Notes: a model not told the origin generated them from the letters alone. 64,000 nt of DNA from Tenericutes bacterium HGW-Tenericutes-1 (GCA_002839155.1 PGXM01000005.1:46378-110377); one strand, 5' to 3'. Positions 17,035 through 26,716 are shown, numbered from the stretch's first letter. Translations and numbers: made by a program.

Positions 17035-18744
17035 ATGATAGAACAAATTAAATTAGACTTAAAAAAGATGCTAGAACAAGCATTTTTGAATGAATTTCAT
17101 ACATCGGTAAATGTCGTTATTGAGGCTCCGAAGCGCATTGATCAAGGAGACTTATCAATACCTGTTTTTACCATCGCAAAAGCGATTAGTAGACCGTTAC
17201 CAGAGACAGCAAATCATATCAAAAAAACGATTGAATCGTCTATGATTAGTACTCTTTTTTCGGAATTAATCATTATGGGTGGATTTTTTAATCTCCGCTT
17301 AAATTCAACTGCTATGGCTCAAAAAGTGATAGTAAATTACATGAGTAACCAAAATAATTATGGTGACAGCACCATTGGGGAAGGTAAAGTTGTTTGTATC
17401 GATTACTCTTCTCCTAACATCGCTAAACCATTTTCAATTGGGCACTTAAGATCAACGATTATTGGACATGCATTAGGTAATTTGCTAGAGAAATGCGGCT
17501 ATAAAGTCGTCAGAATCAACCATTTGGGAGACTTTGGAACTCAGTTTGGCAAAATTATATATGCTTACCAACATTTCGGTGATGAAGAAAAAATTAAAAA
17601 GGATCCGATTAACGAACTAGTTAAACTATATGTCGAATTTCATGAGCTTGCGAAAACGAATCCTAGCATGGACGATGAAGCTCGGCGCATTTTTAAAGAA
17701 CTTGAACAAGGCAACGAAGAGTATACTGCTTTATGGAACTGGTTTAGAAAAGTATCACTTGAAGATTACATGCAAGTTTATCAGTTACTAAAAGTAACAT
17801 TTGACTCCTATAATGGAGAAGCTTTTTATAATGACAAAATGCAGCCTGTCATCGATGAATTGAAAGCTAAAAATCTTCTAAAAGAAGATGATGGCGCAAT
17901 GATTGTTGATTTAGGTGAGAACATGCCACCGGCACTCATTCAAAAAACAGATGGATCAACACTTTATATAACCCGTGATTTAGCAGCTTTATTTTACCGG
18001 AAGAATACATATCATTTTGACAAATGTTTATATGTCGTTGGTAATGAACAAAAACTACATTTCGAACAAATCAAAGCCGTTCTTAAGAAGATGGGTTATG
18101 ATTATGATGAAGCGATTGAACATATCAATTTTGGTCTTGTTTTACAAGATGGTAAAAAAATGTCAACTAGAAAAGGCAAAGTCGTCAAATTAGTTGATGT
18201 TCTTAATGAAGCAATAAAACTAAGTCAAGCTTACATTGATGAGAAAAGTCCACTTTTAGAAGGAAAAGACCTCATCGCCGAAAAAATAGGCGTTAGCGCA
18301 ATAATCTTTAATGATTTAAAAAACTATCGTGCGAATGATTTTGAGTTTAATCTCGAAGACATGGTTCGTTTCGAAGGTCAAACAGGCCCGTATTTACAAT
18401 ATACGTCAGTACGTATAACATCGATCCTCAATTCTGAGGACTTTGTATTTGATGGGAAAATTGATTATTCCATTCTTTCAAGAGAAACAGAATTTGAAAT
18501 CGTTAAAGCAATCAGTCAATATCAAATGACTGTTGAAAAAGCGGCATTAGAATCAAGTCCATCGATTCTAGCAAAATATTTGTTAAATCTTGCGAGCTTA
18601 TTTAACAGTTATTATGGAAAAGAAAAAATCAATGTTGAAAATCAACTTGAAAAAAACACGAAAAAGCATTTGTTAGCGATGGTTAGAACCATCTTAAATG
18701 ATGGAATGACGCTATTAGGAATGCAAATCATCGAAAAAATGTAA
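17035..18744 (+). CDS. argS: Arginyl-tRNA synthetase
   Basis: 569 residues, class I synthetase charging tRNA-Arg. The HIGH-type motif is in SPNIAKPFSIGHLRSTIIG, and the KMSKS-type loop is KKMSTRKGKVV. The N-terminal about 100 residues form the Add-1 tRNA D-loop domain, and the C-terminal helical domain (GQTGPYLQYTSVRI) recognises the anticodon. AAGGGTGG precedes the ATG. No T-box leader is present. An ABC exporter gene follows 37 nt downstream with no terminator between. Confidence 0.96.
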   Translation: MIEQIKLDLKKMLEQAFLNEFHTSVNVVIEAPKRIDQGDLSIPVFTIAKAISRPLPETANHIKKTIESSMISTLFSELIIMGGFFNLRLNSTAMAQKVIVNYMSNQNNYGDSTIGEGKVVCIDYSSPNIAKPFSIGHLRSTIIGHALGNLLEKCGYKVVRINHLGDFGTQFGKIIYAYQHFGDEEKIKKDPINELVKLYVEFHELAKTNPSMDDEARRIFKELEQGNEEYTALWNWFRKVSLEDYMQVYQLLKVTFDSYNGEAFYNDKMQPVIDELKAKNLLKEDDGAMIVDLGENMPPALIQKTDGSTLYITRDLAALFYRKNTYHFDKCLYVVGNEQKLHFEQIKAVLKKMGYDYDEAIEHINFGLVLQDGKKMSTRKGKVVKLVDVLNEAIKLSQAYIDEKSPLLEGKDLIAEKIGVSAIIFNDLKNYRANDFEFNLEDMVRFEGQTGPYLQYTSVRITSILNSEDFVFDGKIDYSILSRETEFEIVKAISQYQMTVEKAALESSPSILAKYLLNLASLFNSYYGKEKINVENQLEKNTKKHLLAMVRTILNDGMTLLGMQIIEKM

Positions 18745-18781
18745 CAGTGTCTTCCAGACATGTTTGAAACGAGGTGAAGAA

Positions 18782-20629
18782 ATGGAAGCACAAGCAACAA
18801 AGACAACAAAACCAAAAAAGAGTGTTTTGAAGTCATTCTTATTAATTTTTAAATGGATGGGCAAATTTTGGCCCTTATTAGTGATATCATTTGGATTTTT
18901 GGTCATTGTATCGTACACAAGAACTTTAATTCCACTATTTACTCAACACATCGTCGACTATGTTCTTGAATTTAATTTAGAAGAAGGTTCAAGACTACCT
19001 GATTTTATATTTAGATTAGTTGACCATGGAAACGCACTTAATAAATTATTACTCGCTGCAGTCGGAATTATCTTAGTTGACTTCGTGAGAAGTATTTCAA
19101 TTTTTTTTCGAAGATCAGTTACTGCAGTTTTCTCAGAAAGAGTCAGTTATGATTTAAGAAACAATTTGTATAAGAAATTACAAAACTTATCCTATGGTTT
19201 TCATTCTCATTCTGAAACCGGAGATTTGATTCAACGTTGCACGACTGACGTTGAAACTTATAAGAATTTTATTTCAGACCAAATCATCGAGGTAATGCGT
19301 CTTGTTTTATTGGTTGGATTCTCAATTTATCAAATGGTGAAACTCAACCTTAATATGACACTTATTTCATTGATTATTACGCCGATTTTATTGACGATCG
19401 CGATTGTTTTCTTTAAAAAAGTAGAAAAGAAATTTACGACAATTGAAGAAAATGAATCGAAAATGACTACGCATGTTCAAGAAAACGTGAGTGGTGCAAG
19501 GGTTGTAAAAGCATTCGCAAACGAGAAATATGAAATCGAGAAATTTGAGGGACTTAACCGCAAATTTACCGATTCAGACTATGAATTGACAAAACAACAT
19601 GCGGTTTTCTGGAGCACCACTGATTTTATCTGTTTTGCTCAATTTTGTGTGATTGCGGTCGTTGGGGTCATCTATGCTACTAAAGGTACCATTAGTTTAG
19701 GTATTTATTCAGCTTTCTTAGCATTTTCTGGCAATATCATTTGGCCAATGCGCCAATTAGGACGTATCGTCGGCGATTTCTCAAAAGCGACGGTTTCAGT
19801 CGGTCGTTTAAACGAGATTATCGAACAAAAAGACGAATACGGAGATACGCACGGTACTTTAAAACCTGTAATCTCTGGAAACATTGCTTTTGATCATGTT
19901 AATTTTAAATTTCCAGATTCAACTTATCATCAACTTGAAGATATTAGTTTTGACGTAAAAAAAGGAGAGACAGTCGCCATAATTGGTAAGACTGGCTCCG
20001 GAAAATCTTCACTCATCAATCTTCTTGTTAAGTTATTAGATTTCCAAGAAGGACATATTTATTTTGATGATGTTGATATCAAAGATATTGAAAAGCATCA
20101 TTTAAGAAAAAATGTAGGTATTATTTTACAAGAACCTTTCTTGTTTTCAAAAACAGTGGAAGAAAATATCAAAATTTCTGACCGAAATTTAGATTCTGAT
20201 CGCGTTGCTGAAGTAGCTAAAATCGCGAAAGTTCATGAAGATATTGTCGGTTTTGAAAAAGGTTATAAGACCTTGGTTGGTGAACGTGGTGTCACTCTAT
20301 CTGGAGGTCAAAAACAACGTGTCGCGATTGCCAGAATGTTGCTCAAACCTAAACCTATTTTAGTGTTTGATGACTCATTATCAGCAGTCGATACTGAAAC
20401 AGATTTACAAATTCGAAAAGCACTCAAAAAAGAGTGGAAAGAATCAACCGTTTTGATTATTACCCACAGAATAACGACAGCTAAAGAAGCTGATCGTATT
20501 TTAGTGTTGGATCATGGAAAAATCGCTGAGTCAGGAACTCATGATCAATTGTTAGCTCAAAACGGTCTATATAAAAATATTTGGGATATTCAATCTCGGA
20601 TTGATTTCCAAATCGAGGACGGTGAGTAA
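18782..20629 (+). CDS. ABC exporter half-transporter, subunit with degenerate Walker B
   Basis: 615 residues: six-helix type IV exporter domain then an ABC ATPase. Walker A is GKTGSGKSS and the signature is canonical LSGGQKQRVAIAR. The residue after the Walker B Asp is Asp rather than the catalytic Glu (ILVFDDSLSAVD). This is the pattern of the degenerate subunit in heterodimeric exporters such as TM287/288 and BmrCD. The partner gene starts 2 nt after its stop. The ATG at 18782 has GAGGTGA upstream; a TTG 18 nt earlier does not. It probably exports drugs or lipids; the cargo is unknown. Confidence 0.93.
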   Translation: MEAQATKTTKPKKSVLKSFLLIFKWMGKFWPLLVISFGFLVIVSYTRTLIPLFTQHIVDYVLEFNLEEGSRLPDFIFRLVDHGNALNKLLLAAVGIILVDFVRSISIFFRRSVTAVFSERVSYDLRNNLYKKLQNLSYGFHSHSETGDLIQRCTTDVETYKNFISDQIIEVMRLVLLVGFSIYQMVKLNLNMTLISLIITPILLTIAIVFFKKVEKKFTTIEENESKMTTHVQENVSGARVVKAFANEKYEIEKFEGLNRKFTDSDYELTKQHAVFWSTTDFICFAQFCVIAVVGVIYATKGTISLGIYSAFLAFSGNIIWPMRQLGRIVGDFSKATVSVGRLNEIIEQKDEYGDTHGTLKPVISGNIAFDHVNFKFPDSTYHQLEDISFDVKKGETVAIIGKTGSGKSSLINLLVKLLDFQEGHIYFDDVDIKDIEKHHLRKNVGIILQEPFLFSKTVEENIKISDRNLDSDRVAEVAKIAKVHEDIVGFEKGYKTLVGERGVTLSGGQKQRVAIARMLLKPKPILVFDDSLSAVDTETDLQIRKALKKEWKESTVLIITHRITTAKEADRILVLDHGKIAESGTHDQLLAQNGLYKNIWDIQSRIDFQIEDGE

Positions 20630-20630
20630 T

Positions 20631-22484
20631 ATGAACGAAGATATGTTCGAAGAAGAAAGTTTTACCTCACAGAAGCTCGATTGGAACGTTTGGAAAAAGA
20701 TTTTCTCATTCATGAAGCCTCTAAAAAAGTTCGTCATTGGCGCAGTATTATCAATGTCAGCTTTAGCGGGAACGGATGTTATTTATCCACTCATTGCAAG
20801 ATTTGCAATTGATGATATTATTAATCCAAATCTTGAAGCAGGAACACAGGATTTATCAAAAATTCCGATGTTCATTGGAATCTATTTAGTCTTTATGGTT
20901 GTTCAAGCAACTTTAGTTTATATGTTTATTCTATTTGCAGGTAAAATTCAAGCTGAATTAGCTTACAACATCCGTAAAAAAGCGTTTCGTCACCTTCAGG
21001 AGTTGCCATTTTCCTATTATGATCGTACCCGTGTAGGGTGGATTATGGCGCGTATGACCAGTGATTCCCGAAATTTAAGTGATATCTTATCTTGGGGATT
21101 AATTGATTTGACTTGGGGTTTATTCATGATGATTTTGCTAGTAGTCGTCATGTTCTTAGTCAATTGGCAGCTAGCATTATTAACCATTGCAATCGTACCG
21201 ATTTTAATGATTATTTCGACGTTTTTTAGAAAGTACATTTTAAAGTCTTACCGTTCAATTCGTAAGGTTAATTCAAAAATAACCGGAGCGTATAATGAAG
21301 GTATTACCGGTGCTATTACGACTAAAACTTTAGTTTTAGAAGAACCAAATTACCATGATTTTGATTTATTAACATCCGACATGAGACGTCAATCCATTCG
21401 CGCCGCTGTCTTTCAAGGATTATATTTTCCAACCGTCATATTTTTAATCTCAATAGCGACTGCAGTCATTTACTATGCAGGTGGTCGCATGGTTATTAAT
21501 AATGATTACATTAGTATCGGTACTTTGATCTTATTTACCGGTTATGTTTGGCAATTTTTTGATCCAGTCAACAATATCGCCACCATCTTTGCAAGATTTC
21601 AACAAGCTCAAGCGTCCGCCGAACGGATTGTATCGTTAATTGAAACAAAAGCTGACATTGAAGACTCTGAAGAAGTCATTGAAAAATATGGGACGTTGTT
21701 TGATTACAAACGTGAAAATTTTGAACCGTTAAATGGTGACATTGTCTTCAAAAACGTATCATTCAAATATCATGTTGGCGAGAAAGTATTAAGCGATTTT
21801 AATCTACATGTTAAGGCTGGTCAATCAATTGCTTTGGTTGGTCATACTGGAGCGGGTAAAACAACAATTGTAAACTTGATCTGCAGGTTCTATGAACCGA
21901 CAGAAGGTCAGATTCTTATCGATGGCGTTGATTATAGAGAGCGCAGTATGGGATGGCTACACTCAAATTTAGGATATGTGCTTCAAACCCCACATTTATT
22001 TAGCGGAACCGTCATGGACAACATCAAATATGGTAAAATCGGATCAACGAATGAAGAAGCTATCGCTGCTGCTAAAGCCGTCGAAGCCCATGAATTTATA
22101 ATGAAATTCGAAAAAGGGTACGAAACCGAATGTGGTGAAGGCGGTTCAAGACTTTCGGTCGGTCAAAAACAACTTATTTCATTTGCGAGAGCGATTTTAG
22201 CTGATCCCAAGATTTTAGTTCTTGATGAAGCGACCTCCTCCGTTGATACTGAAACAGAAAGAGCTGTTCAAACAGCCATTTCGAAGATATTAAAAGGCAG
22301 AACTTCATTTATTGTCGCCCACCGCTTATCAACGATTGTTTCAAGTGACCGTATTTTAGTCTTAGAACAAGGTAACGTGATTGAAGAGGGAACGCATCGT
22401 GAATTGATTGCGAAGAATGGGCATTATTATAAACTTTACACCAATCAATATACCGAAGAAATGCTCGAACTTTCAAAACAATAA
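20631..22484 (+). CDS. ABC exporter half-transporter, partner subunit
   Basis: 617 residues with an exporter membrane domain and ATPase. Walker A is GHTGAGKTT and Walker B is canonical (ILVLDEATSSVD), but the signature is LSVGQKQLISFAR, with Val replacing the first Gly. Its weak signature would face the degenerate Walker site of the upstream subunit, so one ATP site is impaired and one is intact, as in known heterodimers. GAGGACGGTGAG lies upstream of the ATG. Confidence 0.93.
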   Translation: MNEDMFEEESFTSQKLDWNVWKKIFSFMKPLKKFVIGAVLSMSALAGTDVIYPLIARFAIDDIINPNLEAGTQDLSKIPMFIGIYLVFMVVQATLVYMFILFAGKIQAELAYNIRKKAFRHLQELPFSYYDRTRVGWIMARMTSDSRNLSDILSWGLIDLTWGLFMMILLVVVMFLVNWQLALLTIAIVPILMIISTFFRKYILKSYRSIRKVNSKITGAYNEGITGAITTKTLVLEEPNYHDFDLLTSDMRRQSIRAAVFQGLYFPTVIFLISIATAVIYYAGGRMVINNDYISIGTLILFTGYVWQFFDPVNNIATIFARFQQAQASAERIVSLIETKADIEDSEEVIEKYGTLFDYKRENFEPLNGDIVFKNVSFKYHVGEKVLSDFNLHVKAGQSIALVGHTGAGKTTIVNLICRFYEPTEGQILIDGVDYRERSMGWLHSNLGYVLQTPHLFSGTVMDNIKYGKIGSTNEEAIAAAKAVEAHEFIMKFEKGYETECGEGGSRLSVGQKQLISFARAILADPKILVLDEATSSVDTETERAVQTAISKILKGRTSFIVAHRLSTIVSSDRILVLEQGNVIEEGTHRELIAKNGHYYKLYTNQYTEEMLELSKQ

Positions 22485-22499
22485 AACTAAATGCTATAA

Positions 22500-22532
22500 C
22501 AAAAAGACTAAACTATATGTTTGGTCTTTTTT
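22500..22532 (+). terminator. Terminator after the ABC exporter operon
   Basis: AAAAAGACTAAAC pairs with GTTTGGTCTTTTT (one G-U) across TATAT. Confidence 0.85.
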
Positions 22533-22614
22533 AACGGTTTTATCAAGAAAATGTAAGATTATTATCAGACTAAAATAGGAAGATGGTTTTTTTGGATAAA
22601 TAAGAAATAATTCT

Positions 22615-22642
22615 TTGATTTTTATAATTTATTGTGTATAAT
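22615..22642 (+). promoter_or_regulatory. Promoter of tRNA-Leu
   Basis: TTGATT (22615-22620), 16 bp, TATAAT (22637-22642), 12 nt before the tRNA 5' end. Confidence 0.6.
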
Positions 22643-22654
22643 AATTATTGCTAT

Positions 22655-22741
22655 GCCAGTGTGGTGAAATCGGTAGACACGATGGACTCAAAATCCATTG
22701 CCGTTAAAAGCGTGTCGGTTCGAGTCCGACCACTGGTACCA
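22655..22741 (+). tRNA. tRNA-Leu (anticodon CAA)
   Basis: The acceptor stem is GCCAGTG with CACTGGT (G1-U72 wobble), discriminator A73, and CCA encoded in the gene. The anticodon stem ATGGA/TCCAT closes the loop CTCAAAA, giving anticodon CAA, which reads UUG. The long variable arm (about 22700-22713) marks it as class II. The T arm is GTCGG-TTCGAGT-CCGAC. Confidence 0.96.
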
Positions 22742-22753
22742 GTTTAAATTACG

Positions 22754-22776
22754 GGTCCTTCTAAAGGACTTTTTTT
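22754..22776 (+). terminator. Terminator after tRNA-Leu
   Basis: GTCCTT pairs with AAGGAC across CTA, followed by seven T. Confidence 0.88.
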
Positions 22777-22818
22777 ATTTGATTTTTTTTTGATAACGAT
22801 CATATCAAGGTTGATTCA

Positions 22819-22847
22819 TTGTAATTAATGTCATTTTATTGTAAAAT
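22819..22847 (+). promoter_or_regulatory. Promoter of the cation efflux gene
   Basis: TTGTAA (22819-22824), 17 bp, TAAAAT (22842-22847). Confidence 0.55.
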
Positions 22848-22869
22848 TATGGATGGAAGAAGGGATACT

Positions 22870-23784
22870 TTGTCAAAAAATTCATCAGAAAACCGATTAA
22901 GAACTGCTTTTTTATTAAATTTTGGATTCTCTATTATCGAAGTCATTGGCGGTCTTTTTACCAATTCTATTGCCTTGCTTTCAGATGCGGTTCATGATAT
23001 TGGTGATTCTATTTCGTTAGGTCTTTCATGGTTCTTAAATGAAAAATCAAAAAAGAAACCCGATACCCTCTATACCTATGGTTATGCACGTTATTCACTC
23101 TTAGGGGGATTAGTATCAGCTTTAGTTTTAATTGCAGGATCTATTTTCTTAATTATTGAAGCAATTCCTAGAATTATGAATCCCGAAACAATAAAAGTGC
23201 CTTGGCTAATTGGCTTCGCCATTCTCGGTATTCTCATTAATGGTATCGCAGCTCTTAAAACTTCAAAAGGGCACTCATTGAATGAAAAAATGGTCAGTCT
23301 TCATCTTTTTGAAGATGTGGCTGGATGGGTTGCTTTATTTATTTCATCCATTATCATGTTTTTCTGGGACGTACCCGTATTAGATCCAATTCTTTCGATT
23401 ATATTTACCCTTTATATCTTGACGCATGTATATAAAAATATCAAAGCCATCTTTGAAATTTTTCTTGAAAAATCACCAAAAGGCATTGACGTCTTAACGA
23501 TTCTTTCAATACTAAAAACAAACTCAAATATAAAAGAAGTCCATCATGTTCATACATGGACACTCGAAGGAAATCTCATATTCATGACCCTTCATGTAGT
23601 GATGAAAAGCGATCTTGATAAAGTTCAAATTGTTGAGGAACAAAAATGGATCCATCACATATTAAGTGAAAACGGGATTCATCATGCGACGATTGAACTC
23701 GAATGTGATGAGTTATGTTTAAGCCCTGATTGTGACCCCATCAATCAAGTAAAAGATAATCATCATCACGGACATCATCATTAA
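22870..23784 (+). CDS. Cation diffusion facilitator (zinc-type efflux protein)
   Basis: 304 residues with six membrane helices and a cytoplasmic C-terminal domain. The metal-site motifs are LLSDAVHDIGDS in helix 2 and HLFEDVAGW in helix 5, arranged as in ZitB/CzcD. The C-terminus ends in a His cluster (NHHHGHHH) plus CDELCLSPDC, likely metal ligands. It exports Zn or a related divalent ion against protons. I favour the TTG at 22870, which follows the promoter and has AAGGG upstream; in-frame ATGs at 22828 and 22849 lie before or at the predicted transcription start. Confidence 0.9.
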   Translation: MSKNSSENRLRTAFLLNFGFSIIEVIGGLFTNSIALLSDAVHDIGDSISLGLSWFLNEKSKKKPDTLYTYGYARYSLLGGLVSALVLIAGSIFLIIEAIPRIMNPETIKVPWLIGFAILGILINGIAALKTSKGHSLNEKMVSLHLFEDVAGWVALFISSIIMFFWDVPVLDPILSIIFTLYILTHVYKNIKAIFEIFLEKSPKGIDVLTILSILKTNSNIKEVHHVHTWTLEGNLIFMTLHVVMKSDLDKVQIVEEQKWIHHILSENGIHHATIELECDELCLSPDCDPINQVKDNHHHGHHH

Positions 23785-23827
23785 AAAAAACTGTCATTTC
23801 AACGTTATCGCTGACTGACAGTTTTTT
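23785..23827. terminator. Bidirectional terminator
   Basis: AAAAAACTGTCA pairs with TGACAGTTTTTT. It separates the cation efflux gene from the converging sigma operon. Confidence 0.82.
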
Positions 23828-23831
23828 ATTT

Positions 23832-25016
23832 TTAGATTTGATTTGTAATCTCTTGACGCCCTTTTCCATGCATACCACCATTTCCTGGAGGATTGTCAAC
23901 TCCTGAATTAGGGTTATGATTATTTCCTGGATTCGAGTCTTTGTTAGAAAAATCATCACGCGGGCCACGATACTCTGAAATGACTGTATTCGAACCCATC
24001 ATTTTTATCTGATAGCGATATTCGTATTGGCCTTCAGAAGTTTCTTCTAAATTGACATCGATATCGCCGCTTTCAGTGACGTTTCCTTTTCTATAGGTGT
24101 ACTGAATGGCAACAGTATCGATTGAGTTCAAATGACGATTTCGGTTCATTTGATAACTGACTGTCACATCATTTGATGCGGTCTCAAGCGTCCCTAAGAC
24201 ATTATTATTGACCAATCTTAATCTCATTTGCACAGATCTAGTTTGAACCCCATCTTCAAAAGTTGAATATCTGAATTGTTGTAAAGTGTCTGTGCTCACG
24301 TCTTCGATACGAACATAAGTATTATCATCCAACATTACTTTCCAACGGACTTGTGATACTTTGTCATTTTTTCTAAGGGAGCCTTCCAATAAATACTCGT
24401 TTTCACCAATGGTTATAACACCATTCAGCGTATATTCATTCGTCTCACTGTTAGTCAGTTCCATATGATACATTAAACTATATTCAAGAGAGTTTCCTAA
24501 TAAGTCTGTTGTCGAATAAACAATTTTTTTTGTATATTGATTGGTATTGATATCTTCAATCGCATAAGACAAACCTGTTTTATCACCAATCATGGTTTCC
24601 ATCGCCATCATATATCGATTGAATTCGGTTAATTCGTTTTCAATTAAGGTTGTTTGTGGCATCATTTCTAAGGGCAATGCAATATCCATTGATAAATCAC
24701 TTAATGCTAATTCATCAAGAAGTGTTGCGCCTGAAATCGCTGGGAAGCCAATTAATTCAGCGTCAGTTTCCATTGCCATAATTTCAGAACTTGGATTTTG
24801 TAATTGTTGATAGATAAAAATAGAAGTAATACTAAATATAAGAATGAGACTTGCAAATTTCATGACTTTTGTAAAATTAAATGAAATTGTTTTTCTCTTG
24901 AGAGGACGTTCAATGTAATCATCCATCACAAGATCAAGGTCTATTTTATCAATGACTTCAGGCATCGATTTTAAAGCTGCTTTTTTTATCAGCATTTTCA
25001 CGTCTTTATTTCTCAT
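23832..25016 (-). CDS. Membrane-anchored anti-sigma-like protein with large extracytoplasmic domain
   Basis: 394 residues: a cytoplasmic head of about 50 residues, one membrane helix (about 51-70, VMKFASLILIFSITSIFIYQ) and an outside domain of about 300 residues, ending in a Gly/Asn/Pro-rich tail. The start overlaps the ECF sigma stop (ATGA) with GAGAGGAG upstream, so the two are made together. Topology and context suggest it holds the sigma factor at the membrane. The head lacks the HxxxCxxC zinc motif of common anti-sigma factors, so this is inference. The outside domain resembles the neighbouring lipoprotein (GENEYLLEG and the repeat preceding it). No named family recognised. Confidence 0.7.
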   Translation of the reverse strand: MRNKDVKMLIKKAALKSMPEVIDKIDLDLVMDDYIERPLKRKTISFNFTKVMKFASLILIFSITSIFIYQQLQNPSSEIMAMETDAELIGFPAISGATLLDELALSDLSMDIALPLEMMPQTTLIENELTEFNRYMMAMETMIGDKTGLSYAIEDINTNQYTKKIVYSTTDLLGNSLEYSLMYHMELTNSETNEYTLNGVITIGENEYLLEGSLRKNDKVSQVRWKVMLDDNTYVRIEDVSTDTLQQFRYSTFEDGVQTRSVQMRLRLVNNNVLGTLETASNDVTVSYQMNRNRHLNSIDTVAIQYTYRKGNVTESGDIDVNLEETSEGQYEYRYQIKMMGSNTVISEYRGPRDDFSNKDSNPGNNHNPNSGVDNPPGNGGMHGKGRQEITNQI

Positions 25017-25540
25017 GATGGCTCCTCTCTTAATGCTTTTTTTATTTTCTTTAAAGCTTTTTGGTAGATCCATAAAACTGTTCCTAATGGTTTATTAACG
25101 ATTTCAGAAATTGTTTTGAATGTCATGTCAGATACAATATGGAGTAAAACGATTTCTCTTTCTTCCATATCGAGCGACTTAACCATTTCTTCTATTGTAT
25201 AATCATTTTGATTATCATTGGATTGTTCCCTATCAATGATATTAATATCTTCAATGGGGTCTACTAATGTCGTCTTTTGTTGCTTGCGATAATAATCCAA
25301 AGCGGTGTTTTTAGCGATTTGAGTTATCCATGCGTTAAAATTACGACCGACTTGGTATTGATTGATACTTTTTAACATCTTAATATAGGTGTCTTGCATT
25401 AAATCTTCAGTCATTTGACGATCTTTTACAATCGCGACAATGATGGAATAGACTCCTCTTTTTGTGTGTTCATAGATATACTCAAAGGCTTCATTGTCTT
25501 TGTGTTTGAGCCGTTCGATATAGTCATCGAAGTTTGGCAT
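25013..25540 (-). CDS. ECF-type RNA polymerase sigma factor
   Basis: 175 residues. Region 2 is QDTYIKMLKSINQYQ through NFNAWITQIAKNTALDYYRK, and region 4 is EREIVLLHIVSDMTFKTISE followed by a recognition helix (GTVLWIYQKALKKIKK). There is no region 1.1 or 3, as usual for ECF factors. GAGGTGGTG precedes the ATG. It overlaps the downstream membrane gene by 4 nt. Its own sigma-A-type promoter lies just upstream, so basal expression is probably housekeeping with activity set by the membrane partner. Confidence 0.93.
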   Translation of the reverse strand: MPNFDDYIERLKHKDNEAFEYIYEHTKRGVYSIIVAIVKDRQMTEDLMQDTYIKMLKSINQYQVGRNFNAWITQIAKNTALDYYRKQQKTTLVDPIEDINIIDREQSNDNQNDYTIEEMVKSLDMEEREIVLLHIVSDMTFKTISEIVNKPLGTVLWIYQKALKKIKKALREEPS

Positions 25541-25563
25541 GTCACCACCTCATTTCGATGACT

Positions 25564-25592
25564 ATTATATCATAATTATCAAAGGGCTTTAA
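25564..25592 (-). promoter_or_regulatory. Sigma-A-type promoter of the ECF sigma gene
   Basis: On the minus strand: TTAAAG (25592-25587), 17 bp, TATAAT (25569-25564). Confidence 0.5.
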
Positions 25593-25606
25593 CAGCGTAT
25601 TAAATA

Positions 25607-26716
25607 TTATCCACGCATACCAGGATTTTCTGGTCGATTGCTATCACCGCGATGATCTTCATGACGATGATTGTATTTAAATTCTTTATTTTGATTATTC
25701 TCAGGTCTTACCGTATATTCATAGGTTGTTTCATTGGTTAGTTCATCATAAGTTGCTGTTATGTGAATTAATCCTCTTTCCTCATTACCTTCTAAATCAA
25801 CGGTATTATATTTAATTTTGATATAGGTAACATTTTCTTCAGTGATCGTTCTAAATTCATAACGACCTTTTGCTTCTCCTTCAACGAAATCGAGTTTCGC
25901 CATGAGTCTGCCGTCTTCATTTAAAATCATGATTTTTGATTTGTTAATGATAATTCCTTCTTCAACAATTTCATAGAAGAATTTCATTTTACCATCTTCA
26001 GATTGATAACGAACTTTTACAAAGTTGTCATGATCTACCCATGATCTTAAAATTAGAATTTCAGAGTCTTCATCAACGACTTTTTTACCTTCTAGGAAAT
26101 ACTCGTTTTCGCCGATAATTAATTTACCAGACAATACATAGACGACATCATCGTCTTCAACGTCGTTAAATTCAAAAGATTTCTCACGGAGTCTATCTTT
26201 TTCTTGATCTTGATAAGAAAGTGGATTTGTTTCAGTTGTCGTATCTTCAGTTGTTTCAGGTTCTGTCGTAACTGGTTCAGTTGTTTCATCACTTTCTTCA
26301 TACAATACTTCGTTATAATATAAAATGTAAGTTGCATCAACGCCGCTTAAAGTTTTCGAAGTGAAAGTGACTTTATAAGCGTAATCTAAATCATCCGATG
26401 TTTCAACAGATACATTTAATCCATTGTTATCGCCAAGGTATAAATCCATCATAGATAGATATTTATCTAAGACATCAATTTCGTCTGCGACGATAGGTTC
26501 GTCTTCAGTCGTTTCTGTATCTTCTAATAAAGTGTAACTTAAATCTAAGGCAATTTCTTGATTTGCTTGATCCACAGCTAATATTTCTGTCGCTGATATT
26601 GCTTGAAATGCGAATACGTCATCGGTCGCTGCAAATACTTCTGCAGGAGAAGATGAACATGCTGCAATGGTTATAACCGATGCTAGCATCATAAGACTAA
26701 TGATTAATTTTTTCAT
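25607..26716 (-). CDS. Lipoprotein with domain shared with the anti-sigma-like protein
   Basis: 369 residues. The signal peptide ends in VITIAAC with lipidated Cys20. A Thr/Glu/Pro-rich stretch (about 145-165) interrupts the domain. Parallels to the membrane protein two genes on are the AISATEIL stretch (AISGATLL there), GDNNGL (GDKTGL), IIGENEYFLEG (TIGENEYLLEG) and a Gly/Pro-rich end, in the same order. It precedes the sigma and anti-sigma genes on the same strand. AGGAGG lies upstream of the ATG. Function unknown; a soluble sensor or decoy for the sigma system is a guess. Confidence 0.75.
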   Translation of the reverse strand: MKKLIISLMMLASVITIAACSSSPAEVFAATDDVFAFQAISATEILAVDQANQEIALDLSYTLLEDTETTEDEPIVADEIDVLDKYLSMMDLYLGDNNGLNVSVETSDDLDYAYKVTFTSKTLSGVDATYILYYNEVLYEESDETTEPVTTEPETTEDTTTETNPLSYQDQEKDRLREKSFEFNDVEDDDVVYVLSGKLIIGENEYFLEGKKVVDEDSEILILRSWVDHDNFVKVRYQSEDGKMKFFYEIVEEGIIINKSKIMILNEDGRLMAKLDFVEGEAKGRYEFRTITEENVTYIKIKYNTVDLEGNEERGLIHITATYDELTNETTYEYTVRPENNQNKEFKYNHRHEDHRGDSNRPENPGMRG

